Below are positions 46,762 through 54,753 of a stretch of DNA of 64,000 bases, one piece after another. Under the pieces are notes generated by a model. That model saw only the letters and a program-made list of their open reading frames with translations, was not told where the DNA came from and made no database searches. The translations under genes were made by a program, and so were the position numbers. Source of the stretch: an uncultured Bacilli bacterium (GTDB lineage: Bacteria > Bacillota_I > Bacilli_A > RF39 > UBA660); the NCBI GenBank assembly GCA_949505625.1, contig CATBQD010000004.1:1-64000 (forward strand), given 5' to 3'. Position 1 is the stretch's first letter, and every line of letters starts with the position of its first letter.

Positions 46762-46877
46762 GCATGTAATGAGATATTATGATTAAGGTTATAATAGAGA
46801 ATTTTAAAGGACATCATTTATCCTTGGATTATATCCAGAAGAAAGTATATATAGAAAGTAAAATACGTTTTACTTTC
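46762..46877 (+). ncRNA. Structured repeat R4 (3' of cassette C8)
   Basis: P1 is TGGAT/ATCCA. P2 arms are GAAAGTAAAA (46854-46863) and TTTTACTTTC (46868-46877), changed at several positions on both sides relative to R1 with pairing kept. The ribosome binding site AGGAGG of the next gene starts at the base after the hairpin. Confidence 0.8.
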
Positions 46878-46890
46878 AGGAGGTATATAA

Positions 46891-47175
46891 ATGAGTTTAA
46901 AAACAAGATATGATTTTATAAAAAGAAAACACAAGGATTATTTAGTATTGTTTAATGAAAATAATCGTTATTTTTCTTGTGATGAAGATAAAGAATTGTT
47001 GAAAGATATAAGGTTTTGGAATAATTTAAAAGATTTGGAAAAAAGGCATATTAGTTATATGGTATTTACAAATGTAGTAAGAGTGAGAAAATTCGATTCC
47101 AAAGAAAATAATTATACAAGATATTGTAAGATGTTAAAAGCCAAAAAGATTATTGCAAAGCTAATAGAACGTTGA
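46891..47175 (+). CDS. Small basic protein, possibly MutS-like (DGR accessory)
   Basis: The 94-residue protein reads MSLKTRYDFIKRKHKDYLVL, then FNENNRYFSCDEDKELLKDI. The Y..IK.KY.DYlvlF pattern resembles the start of MutS domain I and the 141-residue gene next door, but the match is weak. Nine Arg and many Lys give a basic, possibly nucleic-acid-binding surface. AGGAGG lies 7 nt before the ATG and directly after hairpin P2 of R4, so translation may be linked to the RNA structure. The following promoter overlaps its stop codon. Confidence 0.55.
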   Translation: MSLKTRYDFIKRKHKDYLVLFNENNRYFSCDEDKELLKDIRFWNNLKDLEKRHISYMVFTNVVRVRKFDSKENNYTRYCKMLKAKKIIAKLIER

Positions 47176-47200
47176 CAGTATGATAAAAAGACTATATACT
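47172..47200 (+). promoter_or_regulatory. Strong promoter before the last DGR accessory gene
   Basis: TTGACA, 17-bp spacer, TATACT. The transcript would start near 47207, only about 16 bp before a terminator hairpin. Confidence 0.8.
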
Positions 47201-47222
47201 AAGTGTAGTAATAAATAGCAAG

Positions 47223-47252
47223 CAGTACTTTTTGAATTAGTACTGTTTTTTT
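47223..47252 (+). terminator. Terminator or attenuator before the 141-residue protein
   Basis: CAGTACT and AGTACTG enclose TTTTGAATT, followed by seven T. It may end the cassette-array transcript, or act as an attenuator for the promoter just upstream. Confidence 0.8.
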
Positions 47253-47268
47253 AATAGTAGGTGATATT

Positions 47269-47694
47269 TTGAGTAAATTATATACAAGATATTTAGAATT
47301 AAAAAGAGAAAATCCAAATAAGATGTATTTGATAAAGGCTGGACTTTTTTACATATTTATCGGAGAAGATGCAATTACGATGAGTAATATGACAAAATTA
47401 AAATGTGTTCCTCTTAATGATAGAGTTATGAAATGTGGCTTTCCAGAAAGCGCAAAAACAAAATATTTAAGAAGACTAAAAGAAAATGGAAAAGAAGTTG
47501 AAGTCATAGATTTAAAAGAAGATAAAAAAATAGATCCAGCATTTACATCACAATTAGATTGTCTATTAGCTTTAGAATCTTTAGACCTTAATACGATTAC
47601 TCCTATACAAGCAATTGAATATTTATCTAGTATTCAACGTGAATTATTAAGAATAAAAGCTGAGGAAGAGGAAAAGAAAGAAAAAGTTTTTTAA
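47269..47694 (+). CDS. MutS-domain-I-like protein (DGR accessory)
   Basis: The 141-residue protein starts with TTG after AGGTGAT. Residues 1-75 (YTRYLELKRENPNKMYLIKA, then GLFYIFIGEDAITMSN, CGFPESAKTKYLRRLKENGK and VEVIDL) follow the MutS domain I pattern closely: Y..lK...p...ll...G.FY..f.eDA, then the GfP..s...y...L...g..v.v. The mismatch-contacting Phe-x-Glu of MutS reads FYIF, so mismatch reading as in MutS is doubtful. The rest forms a helical domain with a charged tail. I infer a DGR accessory role from position. Confidence 0.7.
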   Translation: MSKLYTRYLELKRENPNKMYLIKAGLFYIFIGEDAITMSNMTKLKCVPLNDRVMKCGFPESAKTKYLRRLKENGKEVEVIDLKEDKKIDPAFTSQLDCLLALESLDLNTITPIQAIEYLSSIQRELLRIKAEEEEKKEKVF

Positions 47695-47791
47695 CAAATT
47701 TTACCAAATCTATTTACAAATGAAAATTCTTTCTATATAATAACTCATCAATAGTAGGAGGCCTCTGCAGGAGGCGGACTATAATAAGGAG

Positions 47792-47816
47792 AGAGGTCTA
47801 CATAAGACTTCTTTTT
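47792..47816 (+). terminator. Terminator upstream of yvcK
   Basis: AGAGGTCT and AGACTTCT (one G-T pair) enclose ACATA, followed by five T. A second small hairpin, GCCTC/GAGGC, lies at 47761-47775. It closes the DGR island. Confidence 0.7.
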
Positions 47817-47872
47817 GTGTTATCAGTTTTATTATTGTATAAATTATAGTATAATATAATGGGGATGGTAAA

Positions 47873-48823
47873 ATGAATAAAAAAATTGTCGTATTGGGTG
47901 GAGGAACAGGGATGTCTACTCTATTACGTGGATTAAAACAATATCCAATTGATATAACAGCAATTGTATCTGTTTGTGATGATGGAAGAAGTACTGGAAG
48001 ACTCAGAGAAGAATTTAATACTCCAGCAGTAGGAGATATTAGACAAGTCTTAGTTGCACTTTCAGAAACCGAACCTTTATTTCAACAGCTATTAAATTAT
48101 CGTTTTGATACAACTAGTGATTTAAACGGGCATGCATTAGGGAATCTCCTTTTAACAGCAATGCAGGAAGTAGCTGGTAATATGTCGGATGGAATTGAGT
48201 CTATTGGAAAAGTTTTAAATTTAAAAGGAAAAGTATTACCGTTAACGGAAGAAAATGTTACTTTAGTTGGCAAAATGTCAGATGGAAGCATTATAGAAGG
48301 GGAACATTATATTACGGAATCTGACCAAGTTATAAAGGAAGTTTATTATTTGAAAGAACCTAAAGTATGTCCAAAAGCGTTAAAAGCTGTAAAGGAAGCT
48401 GATTTGGTTATACTTAGTATGGGGAGTTTGTTTACTAGTATTATTCCGAATTTGATATGTGCTGAAATGGTAGATGCATTGGCAAAAAGTAAGGCTAAGA
48501 TCATGTATGTATGTAATATGATGACTCAACCAGGAGAAACGGATGACTTTAAAGCAAGCGATCATGTGAAATTATTAAATCAATATTTAAAAAAGAGACA
48601 AGTAGATGTTTTAATTGCTAACAATGGAGAAATAGAAGAAAAGTTATGTAGAAAATATGAAACGATGGAGCAAAAGGATCCAGTCTTATTTGATGAAGAT
48701 GAATTAGAAAAATTGGGTCTTGAAATAATAGCTCAAGACTTTGCTAGTATTGATGGTGAATATTTAAGGCATAATGTGAATCGATTAGCATTTCATATTT
48801 TCGCATATTTGATGAACGTTTAA
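47873..48823 (+). CDS. yvcK: Gluconeogenesis factor YvcK (CofD-like)
   Basis: YvcK binds UDP-sugars and is needed for growth on gluconeogenic carbon and for cell-wall homeostasis in Bacillus. The 316-residue protein begins KKIVVLGGGTGMSTLLRGLK, then VCDDGRSTGRLR, and GDIRQVLVALSE. Further typical motifs are NLNGHALGNLLLTA-like DLNGHALGNLLL and SMGSLFTSIIPNL. It overlaps whiA by 1 nt. In Bacillus the order is yvcJ-yvcK-whiA. yvcJ (rapZ) is missing here and the DGR island lies upstream instead. Confidence 0.95.
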   Translation: MNKKIVVLGGGTGMSTLLRGLKQYPIDITAIVSVCDDGRSTGRLREEFNTPAVGDIRQVLVALSETEPLFQQLLNYRFDTTSDLNGHALGNLLLTAMQEVAGNMSDGIESIGKVLNLKGKVLPLTEENVTLVGKMSDGSIIEGEHYITESDQVIKEVYYLKEPKVCPKALKAVKEADLVILSMGSLFTSIIPNLICAEMVDALAKSKAKIMYVCNMMTQPGETDDFKASDHVKLLNQYLKKRQVDVLIANNGEIEEKLCRKYETMEQKDPVLFDEDELEKLGLEIIAQDFASIDGEYLRHNVNRLAFHIFAYLMNV

Positions 48824-49758
48824 TGTCATTTACAAGTATAGTTAAAAATGAAGTAAGCAAATTAGACGCAATTGAAACAGAAAATATAGCAGAATTATCT
48901 GCAATTATAAGAAATATTGGAAACTATAAAAATGAATTTATTAGAATTAGTACTGAGAATTCCAGTGTTGCTAGATGTGTTTTCGGACTTTTAAAAGATA
49001 CTTATGCAGTAACTCCAAAAATCACTGTTCGGAAAGGTTACAATTATAATAAAAATCTTATTTATATGTTAGAATCAACATATAAAAAAGAATTTATTTT
49101 AAATGATTTAAGCTTATTAGAAAAAGAAGCGTATTTGGATATTCCAAAAGATTATATTATTGCGGATGATGATTTAAAACGGGCCTATTTGCGTGGCATT
49201 TTTCTTGCAGTTGGAAGTATTAATGATCCTAAAAAATCTAGATATCATTTAGAATTCTTAGTAGATAGTGAAAAATATGCTATGTTTGTTTGTGATATTT
49301 TAAATAAGTTTTACTTAAATGCAAAATATATTAAGAGAGACAGTAAATATATGGTGTATTTGAAAGAAGCTGAAAAAATAGGAGATTTTTTAAGAATTAT
49401 TAGAGCTTCAAATGCAGTTTTATATTACGAAGACATTCGAATTTATAGGGATCATAAAAATATGACAAATAGACTTAATAATTGTGAGCAAGCAAATGTA
49501 GACAAAATGATTTTGGCGGCTTCTATTCAAGTAAAAGAAATAGAAGAAATAGAGAAAGCTGGAGTTTTAGACCTATTAGATGAAAAAGTAAAAGAAGTTA
49601 GTAGGTATCGTAAGAAATATCCAGAGGCTTCATTACAAGAATTAAGCGAAATTATTAGTATTGAAACTGGAAATCCAATTACAAAATCTGGGTTACATCA
49701 TCGTTTAAAAAAAATACATGAACTAGCGAATAAAATATCAAAAGAAAATCAAGGCTAA
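48823..49758 (+). CDS. whiA: WhiA-family protein
   Basis: WhiA combines a LAGLIDADG-like fold with a C-terminal HTH. It acts on division and chromosome segregation in Bacillus and as a developmental regulator in Streptomyces. The 311-residue protein shows MSFTSIVKNEVSKLDAIETE at the start, ARCVFGLLKDTYAV, KRAYLRGIFLAVGSINDPKK (the LAGLIDADG-like segment) and the HTH SLQELSEIISIETGNPITKS. It follows yvcK as in Bacillus. Confidence 0.95.
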   Translation: MSFTSIVKNEVSKLDAIETENIAELSAIIRNIGNYKNEFIRISTENSSVARCVFGLLKDTYAVTPKITVRKGYNYNKNLIYMLESTYKKEFILNDLSLLEKEAYLDIPKDYIIADDDLKRAYLRGIFLAVGSINDPKKSRYHLEFLVDSEKYAMFVCDILNKFYLNAKYIKRDSKYMVYLKEAEKIGDFLRIIRASNAVLYYEDIRIYRDHKNMTNRLNNCEQANVDKMILAASIQVKEIEEIEKAGVLDLLDEKVKEVSRYRKKYPEASLQELSEIISIETGNPITKSGLHHRLKKIHELANKISKENQG

Positions 49759-49768
49759 AACCTTGATT

Positions 49769-50350
49769 TTAATTATTTTCTTTCAATAAGGGATTGCCAC
49801 AATTAGTGCAAAAATTCATAGAATTATTTGGAGCCTTTTTTCCGCATTTTAAACAATGCTTAATGGTAGGAACCTTATTTTTCTGGTTAGAAACAAAGTC
49901 ATTAATTGGATTTGGCCCTTTGTATGTATCTTCACCAAATGCCAATATCATCAGAAAGATATAGGGCATAAATACAAGTCCTATTAAAAAAGCGTCATCT
50001 TTGCTAAAACATCGACATAAATTAATGCACATACAAATCATAATGTACCAAACAATAATTAAAATTAGAAGTGAAGAAGAGAATAATAAAATTGGTATTA
50101 AATTTAAAGTGTAAAAGAAAGTAAATAAGAAAGGTCTAAAAAAGTAAATACTAAATAAAATTAATAACCACCATGGGCTCATTCCTATAATTTCAAATAG
50201 AGTAAAAATATTATAAAAAGGGATTATGGAAAACCATCCTGGCTTATTTGCCTTTTTAAATATTTTCCATAATGCAAGAATATTCATCATTGCAATAATA
50301 ATCATAATAGCAGCCATTACAAAAGAATACACTAATTGCATTAAAGTCAT
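49769..50350 (-). CDS. Membrane protein with C-terminal zinc ribbon
   Basis: The 193-residue protein starts at 50350 with AAGGAG 8 nt upstream. A longer frame adds 14 residues without support. It has about four membrane segments with WKIFKKANKPGWFSIIPFYN between the first two, a pattern seen in DUF5684-like proteins. The C-terminus is a zinc ribbon CLKCGKKAPN...FCTNCGNPLL. It is one of the few genes against the main direction. Function unknown. Zinc ribbons of this kind also occur in the 33.3-kb gene. Confidence 0.75.
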   Translation of the reverse strand: MTLMQLVYSFVMAAIMIIIAMMNILALWKIFKKANKPGWFSIIPFYNIFTLFEIIGMSPWWLLILFSIYFFRPFLFTFFYTLNLIPILLFSSSLLILIIVWYIMICMCINLCRCFSKDDAFLIGLVFMPYIFLMILAFGEDTYKGPNPINDFVSNQKNKVPTIKHCLKCGKKAPNNSMNFCTNCGNPLLKENN

Positions 50351-50474
50351 AAAATCAACTCCTTTATATTTATATTGTACCACATTTTTCAATAACGAAA
50401 AGTTTTCTTTGGATTTTTAAAGACATAAAAAATATTTTATAGTATAATAAATGTTATAGATGAAGAGGTGAGTT

Positions 50475-51449
50475 ATGATAGATGTTTTTCATACATTAAC
50501 TGAAATAATAAAAAAATATAATAAAGTTTATATTATGACACATAAAAATCCAGATTTAGATGGATTAGGGGCCTCTATCTGTTTGTATAAAATTATAACA
50601 TCTTTTAAAAAAGAATGTTATATTATTGATACAGATGAATCAAAAGACAGATCTGTTTTAAAAATGTATGAATTATTACAAGAAAATAAAGTTGAGGTTA
50701 AATTAAAAAAAGAGAAAGAAGCATCACAAGATATCACAGATAATACTTTATTAATTATATTAGATGTCCATAAAGTCGAAATGATCGAGAATAAAGAAAT
50801 ATTAGAAAAGAGTAAACATGTAATTGTGTTAGATCATCACATTAAAGGTACAAGTTATATTAAAGAGACTGAGCTTTCTTATATCAACTCTAGTATTTCT
50901 AGTGTTACAGAGTTTATGGTTTATTATCTAAAATATTTAAATAAAAGTGTAGAACCAGTAATTGCAACAATTATGATAACAGGAATGGAAATAGATACAA
51001 GCAATTATAAGTTGAAAACCACAGAGAAAACTTATGAAGCAGCCGCTATTTTGACTTCTATGGGAGCAAATTCTATTTTAAAACAAGAATTATTAAAAGA
51101 GACAAAAGAAGCATATTTAAAAAGGAGCTATTTTGTTAATAAAAGTGATATGATTAACGAAAATATGGCTCTTTGTATGATGGATGATTCTATTTATACA
51201 CCGAAAGATTTAGCGGAAATAGCAGAACAATTATTGCAATTTGATAAAGTAGAAGCGTCGTTTACAATTGGAAAAATAGAAGAAAATACTGTGGGAGTAA
51301 GTGCCAGGTCATTAGGGAACGTAAATGTAGAAGAAATTATGAGTGTTTTAGGTGGCGGAGGACATTTAACAGATGCAGCAGCTCAACTAGTAAATTTGAA
51401 AATGGAGGAAGTAAAGAACAAAATTATAGAAATCGTAAATCAGAGGTGA
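50475..51449 (+). CDS. DHH/DHHA1 phosphodiesterase, GdpP-like but lacking the N-terminal sensory part
   Basis: The 324-residue protein has DHH-family motifs [17 protein letters not shown] near residue 20, [18 protein letters not shown] near residue 115 and the DHHA1 ending [14 protein letters not shown]. The order with rplI and dnaB matches gdpP-rplI-dnaC of Bacillus. Bacillus GdpP (about 660 aa) has two membrane helices, a PAS and a degenerate GGDEF domain before this part. These are entirely absent here, so this is the catalytic half alone. It may hydrolyse c-di-AMP or short oligonucleotides. GGTGAG precedes the ATG. Confidence 0.88.
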   Translation: MIDVFHTLTEIIKKYNKVYIMTHKNPDLDGLGASICLYKIITSFKKECYIIDTDESKDRSVLKMYELLQENKVEVKLKKEKEASQDITDNTLLIILDVHKVEMIENKEILEKSKHVIVLDHHIKGTSYIKETELSYINSSISSVTEFMVYYLKYLNKSVEPVIATIMITGMEIDTSNYKLKTTEKTYEAAAILTSMGANSILKQELLKETKEAYLKRSYFVNKSDMINENMALCMMDDSIYTPKDLAEIAEQLLQFDKVEASFTIGKIEENTVGVSARSLGNVNVEEIMSVLGGGGHLTDAAAQLVNLKMEEVKNKIIEIVNQR

Positions 51450-51453
51450 TAAA

Positions 51454-51900
51454 ATGAAAGTAATATTTTTGAAAGATGTTAAAAATCAAGGAAAAAAAGG
51501 AGAAATAAAAGAAGTAAAAGACGGATATGGGATGAATTTTTTAATAAAAAACGGTTATGCAGTACAAGCAACAAGTACAGGCGTTAATCGTTTAAAAAAA
51601 GAGCAAGCAGAAGCGGAATTACAAGAAAATTTAAGAATTAAAGATTGTGAGATGCTAAAGGAAAAATTAGAAAAAATAATGGTAGAGATTCCTGTTAAAA
51701 CCGGAGATCAGGATCGTGTATTCGGAAGTGTTAGTTCAAAACAGATTGTTTCTGAATTAAAGCATCTTGGATATGATATTGATAAAAAAGGAATCGAAAT
51801 CGATAGTGGTTTAACAAGTTTAGGAGTACATCAAGTAAAGATTGCATTACATAAAAAAGTAATAGCGATAGTAAAAATAAAGTTGGTAAAACAGAAATAA
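51454..51900 (+). CDS. rplI: 50S ribosomal protein L9
   Basis: Binds 23S rRNA and protrudes from the L1 stalk base. The 148 residues begin [20 protein letters not shown], continue [16 protein letters not shown] and end in the second globular domain ([28 protein letters not shown]). Length and both domains are normal. It lies 4 bp after the DHH gene and 9 bp before dnaB. Confidence 0.97.
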   Translation: MKVIFLKDVKNQGKKGEIKEVKDGYGMNFLIKNGYAVQATSTGVNRLKKEQAEAELQENLRIKDCEMLKEKLEKIMVEIPVKTGDQDRVFGSVSSKQIVSELKHLGYDIDKKGIEIDSGLTSLGVHQVKIALHKKVIAIVKIKLVKQK

Positions 51901-51909
51901 GGTGAAAAA

Positions 51910-53253
51910 ATGGCAGAAAGAATTATGCCTCATAATCTAGATGCTGAGCAATCTGTGTTAGGTTCTATGTTTTTATCTAAGTATGCTTTGCAAAAAGGAG
52001 TAGAATCTTTAAACAAAGAATTGTTTTATTTGGATGCTCATGCGAAGATTTTTACTGTATTAAGTGATTTATTAGAAAAAAATGTTCCAGTTGATTTAAC
52101 AATTGTGACAGATGAATTATCTAAGCGTGGATGGCTAAAGCCAATCGGTGATGTTGAGTACTTGATGGAAGTTATTAATAGTGTTCCAACAGCAGCTAAT
52201 GTCGATGAGTATATTAAAATAGTAAATGAAAAGGCAATTTTAAGAAAGCTCATAGAGGAAGCGACCAATATCATATCAGAAGGATACAATGGTAGTGAAG
52301 AATTAAGTGAAATATTAGATAATGCTGAAAAAAAGATTCTAAGTGTTGTAAAAACAAGAAAAGGATCAGAATTTAGAACTCTCCAAGAAGTATTATTAAA
52401 AACACAAGCAGATTTGGATAAATTGTCGCAAAGGAAGGGAGAAGTTACTGGATTAGCTACAGGATTTTATGATTTAGATAAAGTAACAAGCGGCTTTCAT
52501 CCGAATGAACTTATTATTATAGCAGCGCGTCCAGCAATGGGGAAGACTGCGCTTGCTGTAAATTTGGCAGTTAATATAGCACAAAATAATAATAAAAGTG
52601 TTGCCTTATTTAATATGGAAATGGGTGCAGAACAACTTGCGACTAGAATGATTTCTTCAGCTGGTCAAATCGATGGTTATAAACTTCGAAATGGAAGTTT
52701 TGAACATAATGATTGGAAAAGAATTAATGAAGCGATTAGCCGTTTATCAGAAACTAAAATATTTATAGATGATACTCCAGGAATGACAATTGGAGAAATT
52801 CGAGCAAAATGTAGACGATTAGCAAGTTCCGAAGAAGGATTGGGAATTGTAATTATTGACTATTTACAATTAATTAGTGGTTCGGCCAAATATGCTGGTA
52901 ATCGTCAACAAGAAGTATCAGAAATTTCTCGTTCTTTAAAAACATTAGCAATGGAATTAGAAATTCCTGTAATTGCGTTAGCACAGCTTTCTCGTAGTGT
53001 AGAGGGAAGAGATGACAAGAGACCTTTATTAAGTGATTTAAGGGAATCTGGTTCAATTGAACAAGATGCAGATATTGTAGCGTTTTTATATCGTGATGAT
53101 TATTATACTAAACAGGTTTCTATCGATGAGAATACTAGTAAAAGTGAATTTATTATAGCAAAACATCGTAATGGACCAACAACAACAATTGATTTAATTT
53201 TTAGAAGGAATACCAGTACATTTGTTAACATGACAAATAGAGAAGAAGAGTAG
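51910..53253 (+). CDS. dnaB: Replicative DNA helicase
   Basis: Hexameric helicase of the replication fork (called DnaC in Bacillus). The 447-residue protein has the N-terminal collar domain (PHNLDAEQSVLGSMFLSKYA), a linker, and the RecA-like motor with Walker A ARPAMGKTALAVN near residue 210, Walker B IVIIDYLQLISG, and the C-terminal ALAQLSRSVEGRDDKRPLLS and SGSIEQDAD motifs. No intein is present. Confidence 0.98.
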   Translation: MAERIMPHNLDAEQSVLGSMFLSKYALQKGVESLNKELFYLDAHAKIFTVLSDLLEKNVPVDLTIVTDELSKRGWLKPIGDVEYLMEVINSVPTAANVDEYIKIVNEKAILRKLIEEATNIISEGYNGSEELSEILDNAEKKILSVVKTRKGSEFRTLQEVLLKTQADLDKLSQRKGEVTGLATGFYDLDKVTSGFHPNELIIIAARPAMGKTALAVNLAVNIAQNNNKSVALFNMEMGAEQLATRMISSAGQIDGYKLRNGSFEHNDWKRINEAISRLSETKIFIDDTPGMTIGEIRAKCRRLASSEEGLGIVIIDYLQLISGSAKYAGNRQQEVSEISRSLKTLAMELEIPVIALAQLSRSVEGRDDKRPLLSDLRESGSIEQDADIVAFLYRDDYYTKQVSIDENTSKSEFIIAKHRNGPTTTIDLIFRRNTSTFVNMTNREEE

Positions 53254-53262
53254 GTGAAAAAC

Positions 53263-54753
53263 TTGAAAAGATTTGGAATTATAATAACTTGTATTTTGAT
53301 AGGTGGATCGATTTTCTTACTTGGTTTTAATTATAAGAGTTTAAGTGAACCAAATGCTTATTATCAGGTTTATCTTGATGATGAAGTAATAGGTGTCGTA
53401 AAGTCAAAAAAAGCTTTAGAGCGTTATATTGACCAAGAGGGAAGTCAAATAAAAAGAAAATATAATTCAGATATAGTTTATGCTCCAGAAGGATTGGAAA
53501 TAAAGAAAATCACAACATATGATAAAAAGCTAGATTCTGTAAAAAGTATTTATAATAAGATAAAAGAGCAGAGACCATTTAGAATTAAAGGGTATCAAGT
53601 TACGATCAGACAAACTGTTGCATCAGCTGAAAAAGAAGATGAAACAGAGGAAAAGATTAGTAGATATTATGTACTAGATGAGGAGATATTTAATAAAGCC
53701 GCAGAAGAAATTGTAAAAATATTTGTAGGTGAAGAACAATATGAAGCATATAAAAATAAAACTCAAGACCCAATAGAGACTACAGGAAATATTATTACTG
53801 ATGTTTATATAGATGGGGATAAAACAATTAAGGAGGTAAAAATTCCAATAACAGAAAATATTTATACATCTGCGGAAGAATTAACTCATGATTTGGTATT
53901 TGGAAAAGATAGTTCAACAAAGAAATATGTTGTTCAATTGGGTGATACGATTGAAAAAATTGCGTTTAATAATCAAATTAGTGTTGGGGAGTTTTTAATA
54001 TCAAATCCAGAATTTACGAGTGAAAATAGTTTATTATATCCAAATCAAGAAGTTGTAATAGGTATTACCAATCCACAGCTTAGTGTTGTGAAAATAGTTT
54101 ATTCTGTAGAAGATCTTGAAAGCAATTATAGTCAGGAAATTATCAAAGATGAACAAATGATGCTTGGTGAAGAAGTGGTAGAAACAAAAGGCGAAAAAGG
54201 TTTAGATCGTGTTTCTCAAAATATGAAATATGTAAATGGAGAAATTAGTTATATTAAGCCCGAAGGAAAAGAAGTCTTAAAAGTCCCTGTAAATGAGGTT
54301 ATTAGAAGAGGGACTCACTATGTTCCACATATTGGTTCATTAACTTCCTGGCATTGGCCAACAACAAGTGGATGGACAATTACATCTTATTATGCTTGGA
54401 GAATTAATCCAATTAATGGAAAGCGTGAATTACATGATGCAATTGACATTGCTGGAACAGGATATGGATCTCCAATTTATGCCGCAAATAATGGAACAGT
54501 AGAAGTGGCTAGCTATACCAATATTAATGGTAATTATGTGGTTATTAATCATAATAATGGTTACTATACTTATTATGGGCATATGTCAAGATTTGGTCAA
54601 ATTAAAGTAGGACAAACTGTTGCTCGAGGTAGCATTATCGGATATGTTGGAGATACAGGATGGGCTACTGGACCACATGTTCATTTTGGTATTTGGTCTG
54701 GCTTCCCATATCGAAGTGGTAGTAGATCTCAAAATCCACTCAATTTCTATTAA
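53263..54753 (+). CDS. M23 family metallopeptidase with LysM and G5-like domains
   Basis: Cell-wall hydrolase candidate of about 496 residues, with a TTG start at 53263 after AGGTG. A GTG at 53254 lies inside that site. An N-terminal membrane anchor (GIIITCILIGGSIFLLGF) leads to an extracellular region. A LysM domain (YVVQLGDTIEKIAFNNQISV) sits near residue 228, a G5-like domain near 285-345, and an M23 endopeptidase domain at the C-terminus with HDAIDIAG, GYYTYYGHMS and GPHVHFGIW. Zn ligands (H..D and HxH) are intact, so it is probably active. It is followed directly by walJ, with a 1-nt overlap. Confidence 0.9.
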   Translation: MKRFGIIITCILIGGSIFLLGFNYKSLSEPNAYYQVYLDDEVIGVVKSKKALERYIDQEGSQIKRKYNSDIVYAPEGLEIKKITTYDKKLDSVKSIYNKIKEQRPFRIKGYQVTIRQTVASAEKEDETEEKISRYYVLDEEIFNKAAEEIVKIFVGEEQYEAYKNKTQDPIETTGNIITDVYIDGDKTIKEVKIPITENIYTSAEELTHDLVFGKDSSTKKYVVQLGDTIEKIAFNNQISVGEFLISNPEFTSENSLLYPNQEVVIGITNPQLSVVKIVYSVEDLESNYSQEIIKDEQMMLGEEVVETKGEKGLDRVSQNMKYVNGEISYIKPEGKEVLKVPVNEVIRRGTHYVPHIGSLTSWHWPTTSGWTITSYYAWRINPINGKRELHDAIDIAGTGYGSPIYAANNGTVEVASYTNINGNYVVINHNNGYYTYYGHMSRFGQIKVGQTVARGSIIGYVGDTGWATGPHVHFGIWSGFPYRSGSRSQNPLNFY

